Shown here: in pieces, positions 7,632 to 14,747 of the stretch
How the letters are laid out: every line of letters begins with the position of its first letter
Position numbering within the stretch: position 1 is the first letter of the stretch
Assembly: GCA_030614005.1 (NCBI GenBank)
Contig: JAUWKS010000035.1
Span: 1 to 32,817, forward strand
Reading direction: 5' to 3'
Source of the DNA: Candidatus Heimdallarchaeota archaeon
GTDB taxonomy: Archaea > Asgardarchaeota > Heimdallarchaeia > JABLTI01
Length of the DNA stretch: 32,817 bases
Position numbers and translations under genes: made by a program
Notes under the pieces: model-generated
Told to the model about the DNA's origin: nothing
The model's input: the letters and a program-made list of their open reading frames with translations, nothing else
Databases searched by the model: none

Positions 7632-7748
7632 ATGATTGACAAATACACTATCAAAAATACAAGACAGAATATGAGCAGAAAATACAACAAAATAAAAGAT
7701 AAAATAGCCAACAAGCTAGGAAGAAATCGTAATAAAAAAACGAGTTAG
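7632..7748 (+). CDS. Small basic protein, 38 aa, unknown
   Basis: ATG 7632 is preceded by SD GGAGTGA with 7-nt spacing and by the TATA/palindrome block at 7566-7605, so all signals for expression are present although the frame is short. The product is lysine/arginine/asparagine rich (about 13 basic residues), has no hydrophobic segment, and is probably an unstructured or helical nucleic-acid-associated peptide. It ends with TAG. I recognise no family. The well-formed upstream signals are the main argument that it is real. Confidence 0.45.
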   Translation: MIDKYTIKNTRQNMSRKYNKIKDKIANKLGRNRNKKTS

Positions 7749-7967
7749 TTGTATAATAGCAAATGAAAATTTGAGAAATTAGAAAATTAAAACAATAATT
7801 CCTTCTAATTTTTCTTTTTTATATTTAAAATGGTAAAGGTATTTAATTAAGAAAATAAGAACTATATGAGGACACCTATAAAATAAATATATTAAATAAT
7901 TCTAAACTTAATATTATTGATTTATAGTGTAATAATGAAAGTGATGAGTATGATAAAGGAATCAAAC

Positions 7968-8372
7968 ATGGAAAAAATAACAATAAATTTACCACCTGTT
8001 GAAATCGCGAGAATAGATGTTCTTGTTGAAAACGGTCTTTACCCAAGCCGATCTGAATTTATTAGAACATCCATAAGAAAGACTCTTGATATACACAATG
8101 AAATTATTGAAAAGAAATTTAAAGATAAAAATTTTGGAATTGGCGTTTATCATATTAGTAAGAACCAAATTGTGAAAGCAATTTCTACAGGAAGGAAATT
8201 ATCTATCAAAGTTGCTGGATTATTAATTATTGGGAAAGATGTCACTGCAGATTTGGTCAAGAAAGGAGTTGAAAGTATTAAAGTTTATGGAATTATAAAG
8301 GGTTCATCTCAAGTGAAAAAAGAATTTAGCAAACTAAAATCCTTAGATATCCCAATAGAATTTGAAGATTAG
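7968..8372 (+). CDS. Ribbon-helix-helix (CopG-type) archaeal transcriptional regulator
   Basis: I choose ATG 7968, 7 nt after SD AAAGGA; upstream in-frame ATG and other starts lack an SD. Residues 2-45 are a textbook RHH domain: the strand KITINLPP, then helix A (VEIARIDVLVENG), the turn YPSRSEF and helix B (IRTSIRKTL). The strand pairs in the dimer and its side chains read the DNA major groove. The C-terminal part (about residues 70-134) contains two beta-rich stretches, SIKVAGLLIIGKDVT and GVESIKVYGIIKGSSQV, shared by a group of archaeal RHH regulators; its role (ligand or oligomerisation) is unknown to me. It lies 219 bp after the small basic ORF. Confidence 0.85.
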   Translation: MEKITINLPPVEIARIDVLVENGLYPSRSEFIRTSIRKTLDIHNEIIEKKFKDKNFGIGVYHISKNQIVKAISTGRKLSIKVAGLLIIGKDVTADLVKKGVESIKVYGIIKGSSQVKKEFSKLKSLDIPIEFED

Positions 8373-8525
8373 ATTTAATTTTATATGAGAGTATAAATAG
8401 AAATCAGTATGGGAATTGAATGACAGATTAGTATATTCAAACTGAAAGGTGACAAAGGACTAGCCTCTAGGAACGATAATTGTGTTTGTATAAAGAAATG
8501 TCAGTTTTTATATCAATAAAGATGA

Positions 8526-8696
8526 AATATTGTTTATAATAGGGCGTCATCTGGAAATAGAAAAACAACGTTGGTAAAGATTTTCAGCGGTCTTAATCGT
8601 TCTTCAATGATTGTTATATCTGGTGTATTAAAGTTACAAAGTTATCCTAGGTTTCATCTATTAAATTTTGTAATTGGATTCGTAATTTTAATTTAA
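8526..8696 (+). pseudogene. Mosaic relic: ABC-ATPase P-loop piece joined to a membrane-protein piece
   Basis: An open stretch without a start codon reads, in one frame, a decayed ABC-transporter Walker A region (8541-8630: ASSGNRKTTLVKIFSGLNR, against a family pattern of the type G-x-S-G-x-G-K-T-T-L-V-K-I-L-S-G-L). It continues in the same frame into LQSYPRFHLLNFVIGF. The last part matches the membrane protein at 6541-7302 (LQSKPRSHLLDFVIGF): DNA at 8637-8685 is identical to 7117-7165 at about 42 of 49 positions. The frame ends at TAA 8696. The P-loop is broken (the first Gly and the Gly before Lys are lost), so no ATPase activity is possible. It is the only content I see in 8373-8740. Confidence 0.55.
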
Positions 8697-8742
8697 TAGT
8701 TTCAATCTTATCTTAGTCTTTGCATAGGGATTGCAAAAAGGT

Positions 8743-8752
8743 TAAATAATAT
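8743..8752 (+). promoter_or_regulatory. TATA box for the structured RNA
   Basis: TTAAATAATA (8743-8752) preceded by an A/G-rich BRE-like AAAAAGG lies 20-29 nt upstream of 8772. This is the spacing expected for an archaeal promoter starting transcription exactly at the first base of the terminal stem. Confidence 0.5.
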
Positions 8753-8771
8753 CAGCTAAAAATAAAAACTA

Positions 8772-9009
8772 CTGGAGTTGGACCAAATATGGGTTCGTAA
8801 CCTATATACCTGATCAATTACTAAATTGATAATTGTCTATCTCAGCACTAGACCTTGCTGGGTTTGTAGCCTTGATAGGTTAAATCCATTACCGAGCGCA
8901 AGCTGGTTAATGATGATATAGATTTAGAAAAATAAATGATAATTGTAAACATTTCTTGACTTAAAAAAGTCAAAAAGCGGTGGCTCATAACCGCGCTAAC
9001 CAACTCCAG
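8772..9009 (+). ncRNA. Structured RNA of unknown class with closed terminal stem and tRNA-elbow-like arms
   Basis: The ends form a perfect 10-bp stem (8772-8781 with 9000-9009). Just inside the 5' strand is an arm with a 7-nt loop, TTCGTAA (stem 8788-8793 with 8801-8806, including one G-T pair that supports the plus strand). Just inside the 3' strand is an arm GCGGT/ACCGC (8977-8981, 8990-8994) with a GG-leading 8-nt loop. Four more local hairpins lie between: 8813-8830 (7 bp), 8837-8878 with an inner 8843-8860 stem, 8881-8926 ending in a GCAA tetraloop (8898-8901), and 8956-8973 (7 bp, AAAA loop). Conserved motifs of RNase P RNA and SRP RNA are absent and no complete tRNA folds. The order T-like arm, insert, D-like arm between open ends is that of a circularly permuted tRNA, as in bacterial YrlA Y RNAs, but the T-loop lacks the usual A at position 5. 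It could instead be a 5' leader of the gene 19 nt downstream. Confidence 0.6.
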
Positions 9010-9028
9010 CCAATTATACTCAATAGAG

Positions 9029-9703
9029 ATGGTGATAAAATTGAAAAAAACATTAGGAGACGCATTTGCACTTCGTAAAAAAATAGATAATGAACTGAAT
9101 ACCTGGATAAATCGATTAACATTAGCAAGTAAAAACACAGTACACTATAAGACAAAAGCAATTGAAGGAGATAAGAAATTCCAATCAATACCAGGTACTA
9201 AGAAAACTTACACAAGAAATTATACTATTGAAGAATGCCGAGAAAGAATTCAAAAGCTTATTGCTGAAGATCAAAAACTTGCATTGCAAATTTCCTTAAC
9301 AAACCAAAAGGCAAAAGCTACGGTAGTAGACCTAGATGGAAAAGAACAAGAATTAACTATTCCTGAATTACTTGTTCTTCGAAATGAAATTGCTCCAAAA
9401 GTTGAACGTGCTGCACGAGCAATACCAATTAGAGCTTCTGGTGTTGAGATTGTTGAGGATGGAAAAGATAAGATAGAATTCCGAGTAATAAAAACAAACT
9501 ATGTCAACAAGCAAACAATGAGCGAGAAAGGCAATGTGTTAACAAATAAGATCATTGAGGATTTCAATATAGAAGAAGTTATAGACTATGGATTAAAACA
9601 AAGAGAAGTCTTTGATTATATAGATGAAATTCATTCCTGGATGTTTCGAATCAAAGAAGCAATAAACATGGCAAATAAGACAGAATTAGAAGAATTAAAA
9701 TAA
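9029..9703 (+). CDS. Alpha-helical protein, tentatively DIP1984-type
   Basis: The frame starts at ATG 9029, or more likely at TTG 9041, 4-5 nt after GGTGAT. About 224 residues, soluble, mostly helical. The N-terminus KKTLGDAFALRKKIDNELNT followed by a central ECRERIQKLIAEDQKLALQI...TN helix pair and ELLVLRNEIAPKVERAAR recalls the helical-hairpin layout of DIP1984-like proteins (arginine in a conserved LxxRxxL context). It also has an extra beta-rich insertion (about residues 135-170) and a C-terminal helix. I hold that family call loosely. No catalytic motif is visible. There is no promoter or terminator between the structured RNA and this gene, so the two are probably one transcription unit, and an RNA-binding role is the natural hypothesis. 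Confidence 0.6.
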   Translation: MVIKLKKTLGDAFALRKKIDNELNTWINRLTLASKNTVHYKTKAIEGDKKFQSIPGTKKTYTRNYTIEECRERIQKLIAEDQKLALQISLTNQKAKATVVDLDGKEQELTIPELLVLRNEIAPKVERAARAIPIRASGVEIVEDGKDKIEFRVIKTNYVNKQTMSEKGNVLTNKIIEDFNIEEVIDYGLKQREVFDYIDEIHSWMFRIKEAINMANKTELEELK

Positions 9704-9721
9704 TTGATGAAAGTTCTAACG

Positions 9722-9751
9722 AACCATTATCTTTTTCTATTTTTAATGGTT
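9722..9751 (+). terminator. Possible hairpin after the DIP1984-like gene
   Basis: A 7-bp stem, AACCATT (9722-9728) with AATGGTT (9745-9751), encloses a T-rich 16-nt loop. There is no long T-run after it, so it is only a weak candidate. Confidence 0.3.
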
Positions 9752-9805
9752 GTATAATTATAGGAATTTCATTTCGTTTGTTTTTAGACCATTTTACCTC
9801 AAAGT

Positions 9806-9848
9806 AAATAATTAAAAGCGACAAAAACTATTGATTAATTGGTAAAAA
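9806..9848 (+). promoter_or_regulatory. Promoter block of TPR gene, duplicated at 19467-19509
   Basis: TATA-like AAATAATTAAAA (9806-9817) is followed by GCGACAAAAA and AATTGGTAAA up to the ATG. Nearly the same 43 bp precede the paralogous TPR gene at 19510 (AAATAATTATAA, then ACGACAAAAA, then AATTGGTAAA). The conserved parts besides the TATA box, the CGACAAAAA tract and the ATTAATTGGTAAA start region, are candidates for regulatory elements or for simple recent duplication. Confidence 0.5.
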
Positions 9849-11165
9849 ATGACTGTAAAAGACCTGAAAAAAGATTCTACTTCTTATAAAGAAACTCAAG
9901 AAGAATTAAAGAGATTAATGATGGCTGCAATTAATTACTACCAAAAAGGAGAATTCCAATCTGCTTTTATATATACAAAAAGATTGCAAAGACTTGCTCA
10001 TGAAATGAATGATGCATTGACTGAAGGTCAAGCATTATCAATGGATGGTAATATGCATTTTTCAATGGGAAATAATGAAAAAGCATTAGAAATTTCTAAA
10101 CAAATAATCAAGCAATTTCCAGATATTCCATATATTCAAGTTTCAGGATATAATTGTATTGGAATGATTAATCTGAAGGAAGGAAATATTAACGATGGTC
10201 TTAAGAATTTTAAAAAAGCATATAAAAACACAGAAAATGTGGATAATAAAGAAATTCATCGTATACGGATTCTAAGTAATATAGCAATAATCTATCGAAT
10301 AAAAGGTGATTTTAAAAATTCATTAGCAAACGTAAAGCAAAACCTTGAGCTTAGCAAACTAAATGAAGATCATTTTGGTTCTACTATATCATATGGAAAT
10401 GCTGGTCGATTATATATGGATTTTCTAAATTATAAGGACGCAATAATAAATTTTGAATCTTGTATATTCTATGCAAAAAAGATAGATGCCAAGATGTACA
10501 TTTTAGAACCTCAAATCCAAATCTGTGAATCTTTAATTATGTTAGGTGAATATGAACAAGCAGAAGTTGAGATGCGGAAAATGGAAAAAGTGTCTCAAAG
10601 TCTTAAAATTACTCAATTAATACCTGCTATAAAAACCACCACAGCTTTATGGATGTACAAAGCAAAAGGAGATCACAATGGTGCTCTGAGTCTTGTGAAG
10701 GAAGTAAACCAGCTTATCCAATCGTCCGAAAAATCATTCTTTTTTGAACATTTAGTTAAAAATTTAGCCGTAAAAATAATGATAGAACTTGATTTGGATA
10801 TGTTCCAGGAAGCGCTAGTTGATATTGAGGAAGCATTCGAAATAATTGAAAAGACAAATGCATTAGTTCAGTCTATTATCTTTTTAAATCTAAAAGGGTT
10901 ATTTAAATCTGCAGAATTTCAATTCGATGAAGCACAAAATCTACTTCAAAAAGCAATTAAACTTGCTACTGACTATGGTATAAAGAACCATTTAGAAAAA
11001 ACACAATCGAATTTAGACCTAATTCAAAACCTCGAAAGAGCCAATAATGCATATGATGTTGCTATTTCAGAACAACAGAAACAAGATAAAATGAACAAAG
11101 ATAAGATGGATTTGTTCTCATTTATCAAGGAATATGTTGAATATGCCCTTCCGAAGATACATTAA
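9849..11165 (+). CDS. TPR-repeat protein, copy A
   Basis: A 438-residue, entirely helical protein with no signal peptide. From about residue 22 to 400 it is built of TPR-like helical hairpins with the usual small/large residue spacing (for example YYQKGEFQSAFIYTKRLQRLA, FSMGNNEKALEISKQIIKQF, YRIKGDFKNSLANVKQNLEL, MLGEYEQAEVEMRKMEKVS, YKAKGDHNGALSLVKEVNQL, FDEAQNLLQKAIKLA). A linker and a C-terminal helix follow, ending YVEYALPKIH. TPR arrays are protein-binding scaffolds; the partner is unknown. A paralogue of identical length lies at 19510-20826, with the same start peptide MTVKDLKK and the same end. Here the gene is followed, 480 bp later, by the receptor gene; the second copy is followed by a remnant of that receptor. 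Confidence 0.8.
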   Translation: MTVKDLKKDSTSYKETQEELKRLMMAAINYYQKGEFQSAFIYTKRLQRLAHEMNDALTEGQALSMDGNMHFSMGNNEKALEISKQIIKQFPDIPYIQVSGYNCIGMINLKEGNINDGLKNFKKAYKNTENVDNKEIHRIRILSNIAIIYRIKGDFKNSLANVKQNLELSKLNEDHFGSTISYGNAGRLYMDFLNYKDAIINFESCIFYAKKIDAKMYILEPQIQICESLIMLGEYEQAEVEMRKMEKVSQSLKITQLIPAIKTTTALWMYKAKGDHNGALSLVKEVNQLIQSSEKSFFFEHLVKNLAVKIMIELDLDMFQEALVDIEEAFEIIEKTNALVQSIIFLNLKGLFKSAEFQFDEAQNLLQKAIKLATDYGIKNHLEKTQSNLDLIQNLERANNAYDVAISEQQKQDKMNKDKMDLFSFIKEYVEYALPKIH

Positions 11166-11646
11166 TTCCTTTTTGTATATCGCTCTGCGTACGTTCTCCT
11201 ATTACAAACTTCTTTGATTCTTAATTATATCTAATACAGTTTTTGTATCGATTCTTTTGGTTCAAAAGTAAGTATTTTTTAAGTAATTTTTTCTCAATTA
11301 AGGAGCAATAATTGGAATTTTTACAAAACTAACGTAGAATAGAACCAATTTTACCTCTCTAATTATTTTTCCTATGTATAATCCTTTACTTCTACCATTA
11401 GTTATCACCTTACTGAATTCATTCTTATTCAGATACTTACGGACTGAGCAGCCCTCTTTATGCAATAACCTAGTTTAATGATACAGTTATTTGTGAATAG
11501 GTTCCTAATACATAATACCATGAAGCATTACTTTAATTTGAATTTCAATAAGTTAATTATGTCAATATCTCGCGTGTTTTTTTGGAAAATGATATCAAAA
11601 GTAATTTATAGTAATTGGTCATTTATTTGATTGGAGGATTTGCGTA
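11166..11646 (+). other. 481-bp gap before the receptor gene
   Basis: I find no convincing ORF or RNA fold. The only signals are at its end: TATA-like AATTTATAGTAA (about 11603-11614) and SD GGAGG (11633-11637), 9 nt before the TTG start of the receptor gene. Confidence 0.4.
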
Positions 11647-14487
11647 TTGTATTACCATAATAAAACGATTGGAATTTTCTTCCTTTTTCTTCTATTTATT
11701 TCATCACAAACTTACATGATTGATAGTACTGCAGAAACGAATACTCAAGACAGCAATTTAGCTCCTAATTCTACATTTGCTTTTCTTTGGAATTTCACAC
11801 TTACTGATTATGTGGGTTATTTTCCTGTCATTGTTGATATAAATTCAGATGGAATATCTGAAGTGTTGGTAACTACAACCAATGGTTATTTATATTGTTT
11901 AGATAATTTAGGAAACATTCACTGGTCTGAAAACTTATATATTACTAGTAGGTGTTCTCCTACAGTAGTTGATATTAACAAAGATGGTTATCTTGAAATT
12001 CTAGTAACTTCTACTTCTTACCTTCTATGTATCAGTCATACTGGTCTAAAATTATGGGAAATACCTATTGGTTATAATGAGTATGATTCTCCTACGATTG
12101 CTGATTTAGATCAAGATGGTTATCTTGAAATTATTATACAAGCCAATGATAAAATTCGATGTATAAATTGGGATGGTACCAATAATTGGGAGTACACAAA
12201 TTCTGGTGTTACTGCCTCAGTTACTGTTGTAGCTGATCTAGATTCCGATGGTACTTTTGAGATTCTTTATAGTACTTTTGATAGTAAAATCATCTGTTTG
12301 AATCATTATGGTGTTAAAGAATGGGAGTATACAGTTGACATCGGAGTTATTCCTAATCTTGCAGTAGGCGATCTTGATGAGGATGGTACTAAAGAAGTAA
12401 TAATTGGTTCTGAAGATTCTATTTTACATTGTATTAATCATTTTGGAATTTTAGAATGGAAATATTTAACGAATGGGTCAATTTGTTCTGAACCTATAAT
12501 TGCTGATCTTGATAATGATGATCATTTAGAAATAATTTTTGGCTCTCTAGATTTCGGAATTTCCAGTAGTGTTTATTGCTTAAATCGTTTCGGTACATTT
12601 GAATGGAAATTTGTAAAGGATTATTCCATAAACGGGAAACTTCTTGTTGCTAACATAGATGGTGGTCATGATTTAGAAATTTTAGTACAATATAGTAATA
12701 ATAATTTATACTTGCTTAATTCCGCTGGTGCAGAGCAATTTTCTCAGGATCTTGGTGGTGAAATTCGCTTCATGTCATCTGGTTTTGTTAATGGCGATGA
12801 TGTAGCTGATCTAATTATTAGTAGAAAGTATGTAAAAGAATCTACTAATTATTATGAAATTAATTGCCTCACTTTTACTGGGATTAGTCAATCGGGTCCA
12901 CAACAATGGTATTGTTGTCGTGGTAGTTCTTTCCATACTGGTCAAATTGACTCTGATGGTGATTTCATTGATGATATGACTGAAGAGTTCTTTAACGGGA
13001 ATCCAAATCTTCAAGATACAGATTTTGATGATTTACCAGATGGTTGGGAAGTGTTTCATGGAACTAATCTGACAAATACAGATACAGATTTTGATGGTAT
13101 GCCTGATGGTTGGGAGGTTTATCATAACCTTAATCCTCGAGCTAATGATTCTTCTGTTGATAAGGATCTTGATGGACTAACTAATATCGAAGAATACAAT
13201 CTAGGAACAAGACCTGATTTAAAAGACTCAGATTTTGATGGTATGCCTGATGGTTGGGAAGTTCATAATAACTTAAATCCGCTAAGCAATGATTCAAACG
13301 AGGATTTAGATAATGATAATTTATCAAATAAAGCAGAATATGATGTTGAATCTGATCCAAATAATCCCGATACCGATTCTGATAATCTACTTGACGGTTT
13401 GGAAGTTCTCGGAATGTACTATCCATTAAACCCTGGTGCAAATACAGAAGGTTATGTTTATACCAATCCAATCTTAGCAGACTCGGATGATGACAATTAT
13501 AATGACGATGTAGAATTAGCTGCAAATACTGACCCAAATGACCCAAATGATCATCCAATAATGCCAGTGTGGTCTTGGTGGTTAACTGGTAGTTTAACAT
13601 TAGTAATATTTGCTATTATTATCATTTCTATTGCTATTTCGAATAAAAAGAGGAAAACACAAATAGTGGAAAATTCTGAACCGCTAGAGGAGGAGACGAA
13701 GGAAGCATTAAGCTATGAAGAAAAACAGGTAGAGGAAGAAAAACTAACGGAACTAATTAGACAAGAAGAACAAAAAATACGGACAGAAACAACAATAACT
13801 TTGCCTTCAAGTACAAGTAAAATTTCAGTTAAATTTTTAACAGACTTATTAAAAGCTAAATCTTTTATTATTATGGAAAACAGTGGCATTCCATTAATAT
13901 CACTTAATTTCACCCAAGATATTGATTCCACCCTTGCTTCAGGATTTCTCACAGCCATCACTAGTTTTGGTCAAGAAGTAATGTATAATGATCAACCTTC
14001 TAAAAGCAAATTTAGTCAAATGGGTCAAGAAGGAGGAATCTATTGGATTTTTGAGGGACGCAATGTGAGAGTTGCTCTATTATTTGAAAGTGAGCCCTCA
14101 AAAGAATTAAAGCGACATGTTTGGCAATTCTTGAAGCAATTTGAAAATGATTACCAAAAACAATTAGAAGCATTTACCGGGGAACTGTCGGTTTTTGAAA
14201 GTGCAAGAAACCTGCTAGAAGAGCATTTATTCATCAATTATTTGTACCCCATGAAATTAAATAGGCTAAAACTAACTGAAATCAGCTTAGATAACAACAT
14301 AGCAAAAGTGCTTGATAATTATCTTGAAAACTTCGATGATGAAGCTACATTAGATATTCATCAACTAATTGATAGGACATTTAAAGAGTTGAGAATTTTG
14401 TCTTTTGATGAGATTCTTCAACAAATAATTTACTATGTCGAAAATAACGTTCTTCTACCAATACCAATTACAATTACAGCCATGTAA
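11647..14487 (+). CDS. Receptor-like membrane protein: beta-propeller, TSP3 repeats, TM helix, cytoplasmic longin-like domain
   Basis: The protein has 946 residues, starting at TTG 11647. Residues 1-28 are a signal peptide. About 45-430 hold seven to eight FG-GAP/VCBS-like blades, each with a calcium-loop type D-x-N/D-x-D-G (DINSDG, DINKDG, DLDQDG, DLDSDG, DLDEDG) and a closing Leu-Tyr-Cys-Leu/Trp-Glu. About 434-635 hold thrombospondin-3-like repeats (DTDFDDLPDGWE, DTDFDGMPDGWE, DSDFDGMPDGWE, DTDSDNLLDG), again Ca-binding. A TM helix spans about 641-663, followed by a Glu/Lys coiled-coil. From about 724 a domain opens SFIIMENSGIPLISLNF, the same longin/roadblock-like pattern as the C-terminus of the TPR gene at 17202-19382. 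A helical tail follows (LLEEHLFINYLYP). Extracellular calcium-stabilised ligand binding coupled to a cytoplasmic GTPase-regulator-like domain is inferred. Its 3' end is duplicated at 20933-21109. Confidence 0.8.
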   Translation: MYYHNKTIGIFFLFLLFISSQTYMIDSTAETNTQDSNLAPNSTFAFLWNFTLTDYVGYFPVIVDINSDGISEVLVTTTNGYLYCLDNLGNIHWSENLYITSRCSPTVVDINKDGYLEILVTSTSYLLCISHTGLKLWEIPIGYNEYDSPTIADLDQDGYLEIIIQANDKIRCINWDGTNNWEYTNSGVTASVTVVADLDSDGTFEILYSTFDSKIICLNHYGVKEWEYTVDIGVIPNLAVGDLDEDGTKEVIIGSEDSILHCINHFGILEWKYLTNGSICSEPIIADLDNDDHLEIIFGSLDFGISSSVYCLNRFGTFEWKFVKDYSINGKLLVANIDGGHDLEILVQYSNNNLYLLNSAGAEQFSQDLGGEIRFMSSGFVNGDDVADLIISRKYVKESTNYYEINCLTFTGISQSGPQQWYCCRGSSFHTGQIDSDGDFIDDMTEEFFNGNPNLQDTDFDDLPDGWEVFHGTNLTNTDTDFDGMPDGWEVYHNLNPRANDSSVDKDLDGLTNIEEYNLGTRPDLKDSDFDGMPDGWEVHNNLNPLSNDSNEDLDNDNLSNKAEYDVESDPNNPDTDSDNLLDGLEVLGMYYPLNPGANTEGYVYTNPILADSDDDNYNDDVELAANTDPNDPNDHPIMPVWSWWLTGSLTLVIFAIIIISIAISNKKRKTQIVENSEPLEEETKEALSYEEKQVEEEKLTELIRQEEQKIRTETTITLPSSTSKISVKFLTDLLKAKSFIIMENSGIPLISLNFTQDIDSTLASGFLTAITSFGQEVMYNDQPSKSKFSQMGQEGGIYWIFEGRNVRVALLFESEPSKELKRHVWQFLKQFENDYQKQLEAFTGELSVFESARNLLEEHLFINYLYPMKLNRLKLTEISLDNNIAKVLDNYLENFDDEATLDIHQLIDRTFKELRILSFDEILQQIIYYVENNVLLPIPITITAM

Positions 14488-14500
14488 ACTACTTGAAGAT

Positions 14501-14540
14501 GGATTGTAAACAAAGTTTACTATCCAAATCTATTTTTCTA
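14501..14540 (+). terminator. Hairpin between convergent genes
   Basis: GGATTGTAAAC (14501-14511) pairs with GTTTACTATCC (14515-14525), with one T-T mismatch and an AAA loop; a T-rich stretch follows. It lies 14 nt after the receptor stop codon and faces the convergent sensor gene. Confidence 0.6.
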
Positions 14541-14747
14541 ATTTCCATAGAATAATATAATTAATTTAGAATAAATATGGATGTATATAATAATCTAAAT
14601 TTGATAACAAATTAAATGGATTAAAAAGTGATAATTTATTGTTGTTTTTCTATAACTTTTATTGCTTTTAAATAAACATTCTTAACGCCATAATAATAAT
14701 TCCTTAAGGTAAAAAAAAGAATCACTTGAAGAATTTTTTACATATAC

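Noticed and set aside
8772..9009. RNase P RNA or SRP RNA
   Set aside because: The universally conserved RNase P (GAGGAAAGUC, ACAGAA) and SRP helix-8 (AGCAGCC with GGUCAG) motifs are missing.
8977..9010. tRNA-Met candidate (CTCATAA loop with CAT)
   Set aside because: Only an anticodon-like arm with a mismatched outer pair; no T-arm downstream, no D-arm upstream and no acceptor stem. An ordinary or intron-containing tRNA does not fold on either strand.
13075..13262. DNA repeat of about 30 bp (GATTTTGATGGTATGCCTGA and following)
   Set aside because: Explained by the TSP3 protein repeats; not a CRISPR or mobile element.
13181..13600. 139-codon minus-strand ORF
   Set aside because: It is antisense to the TSP3 repeats; its open frame is a by-product of the repeated Asp/Gly codons, and it has no SD.
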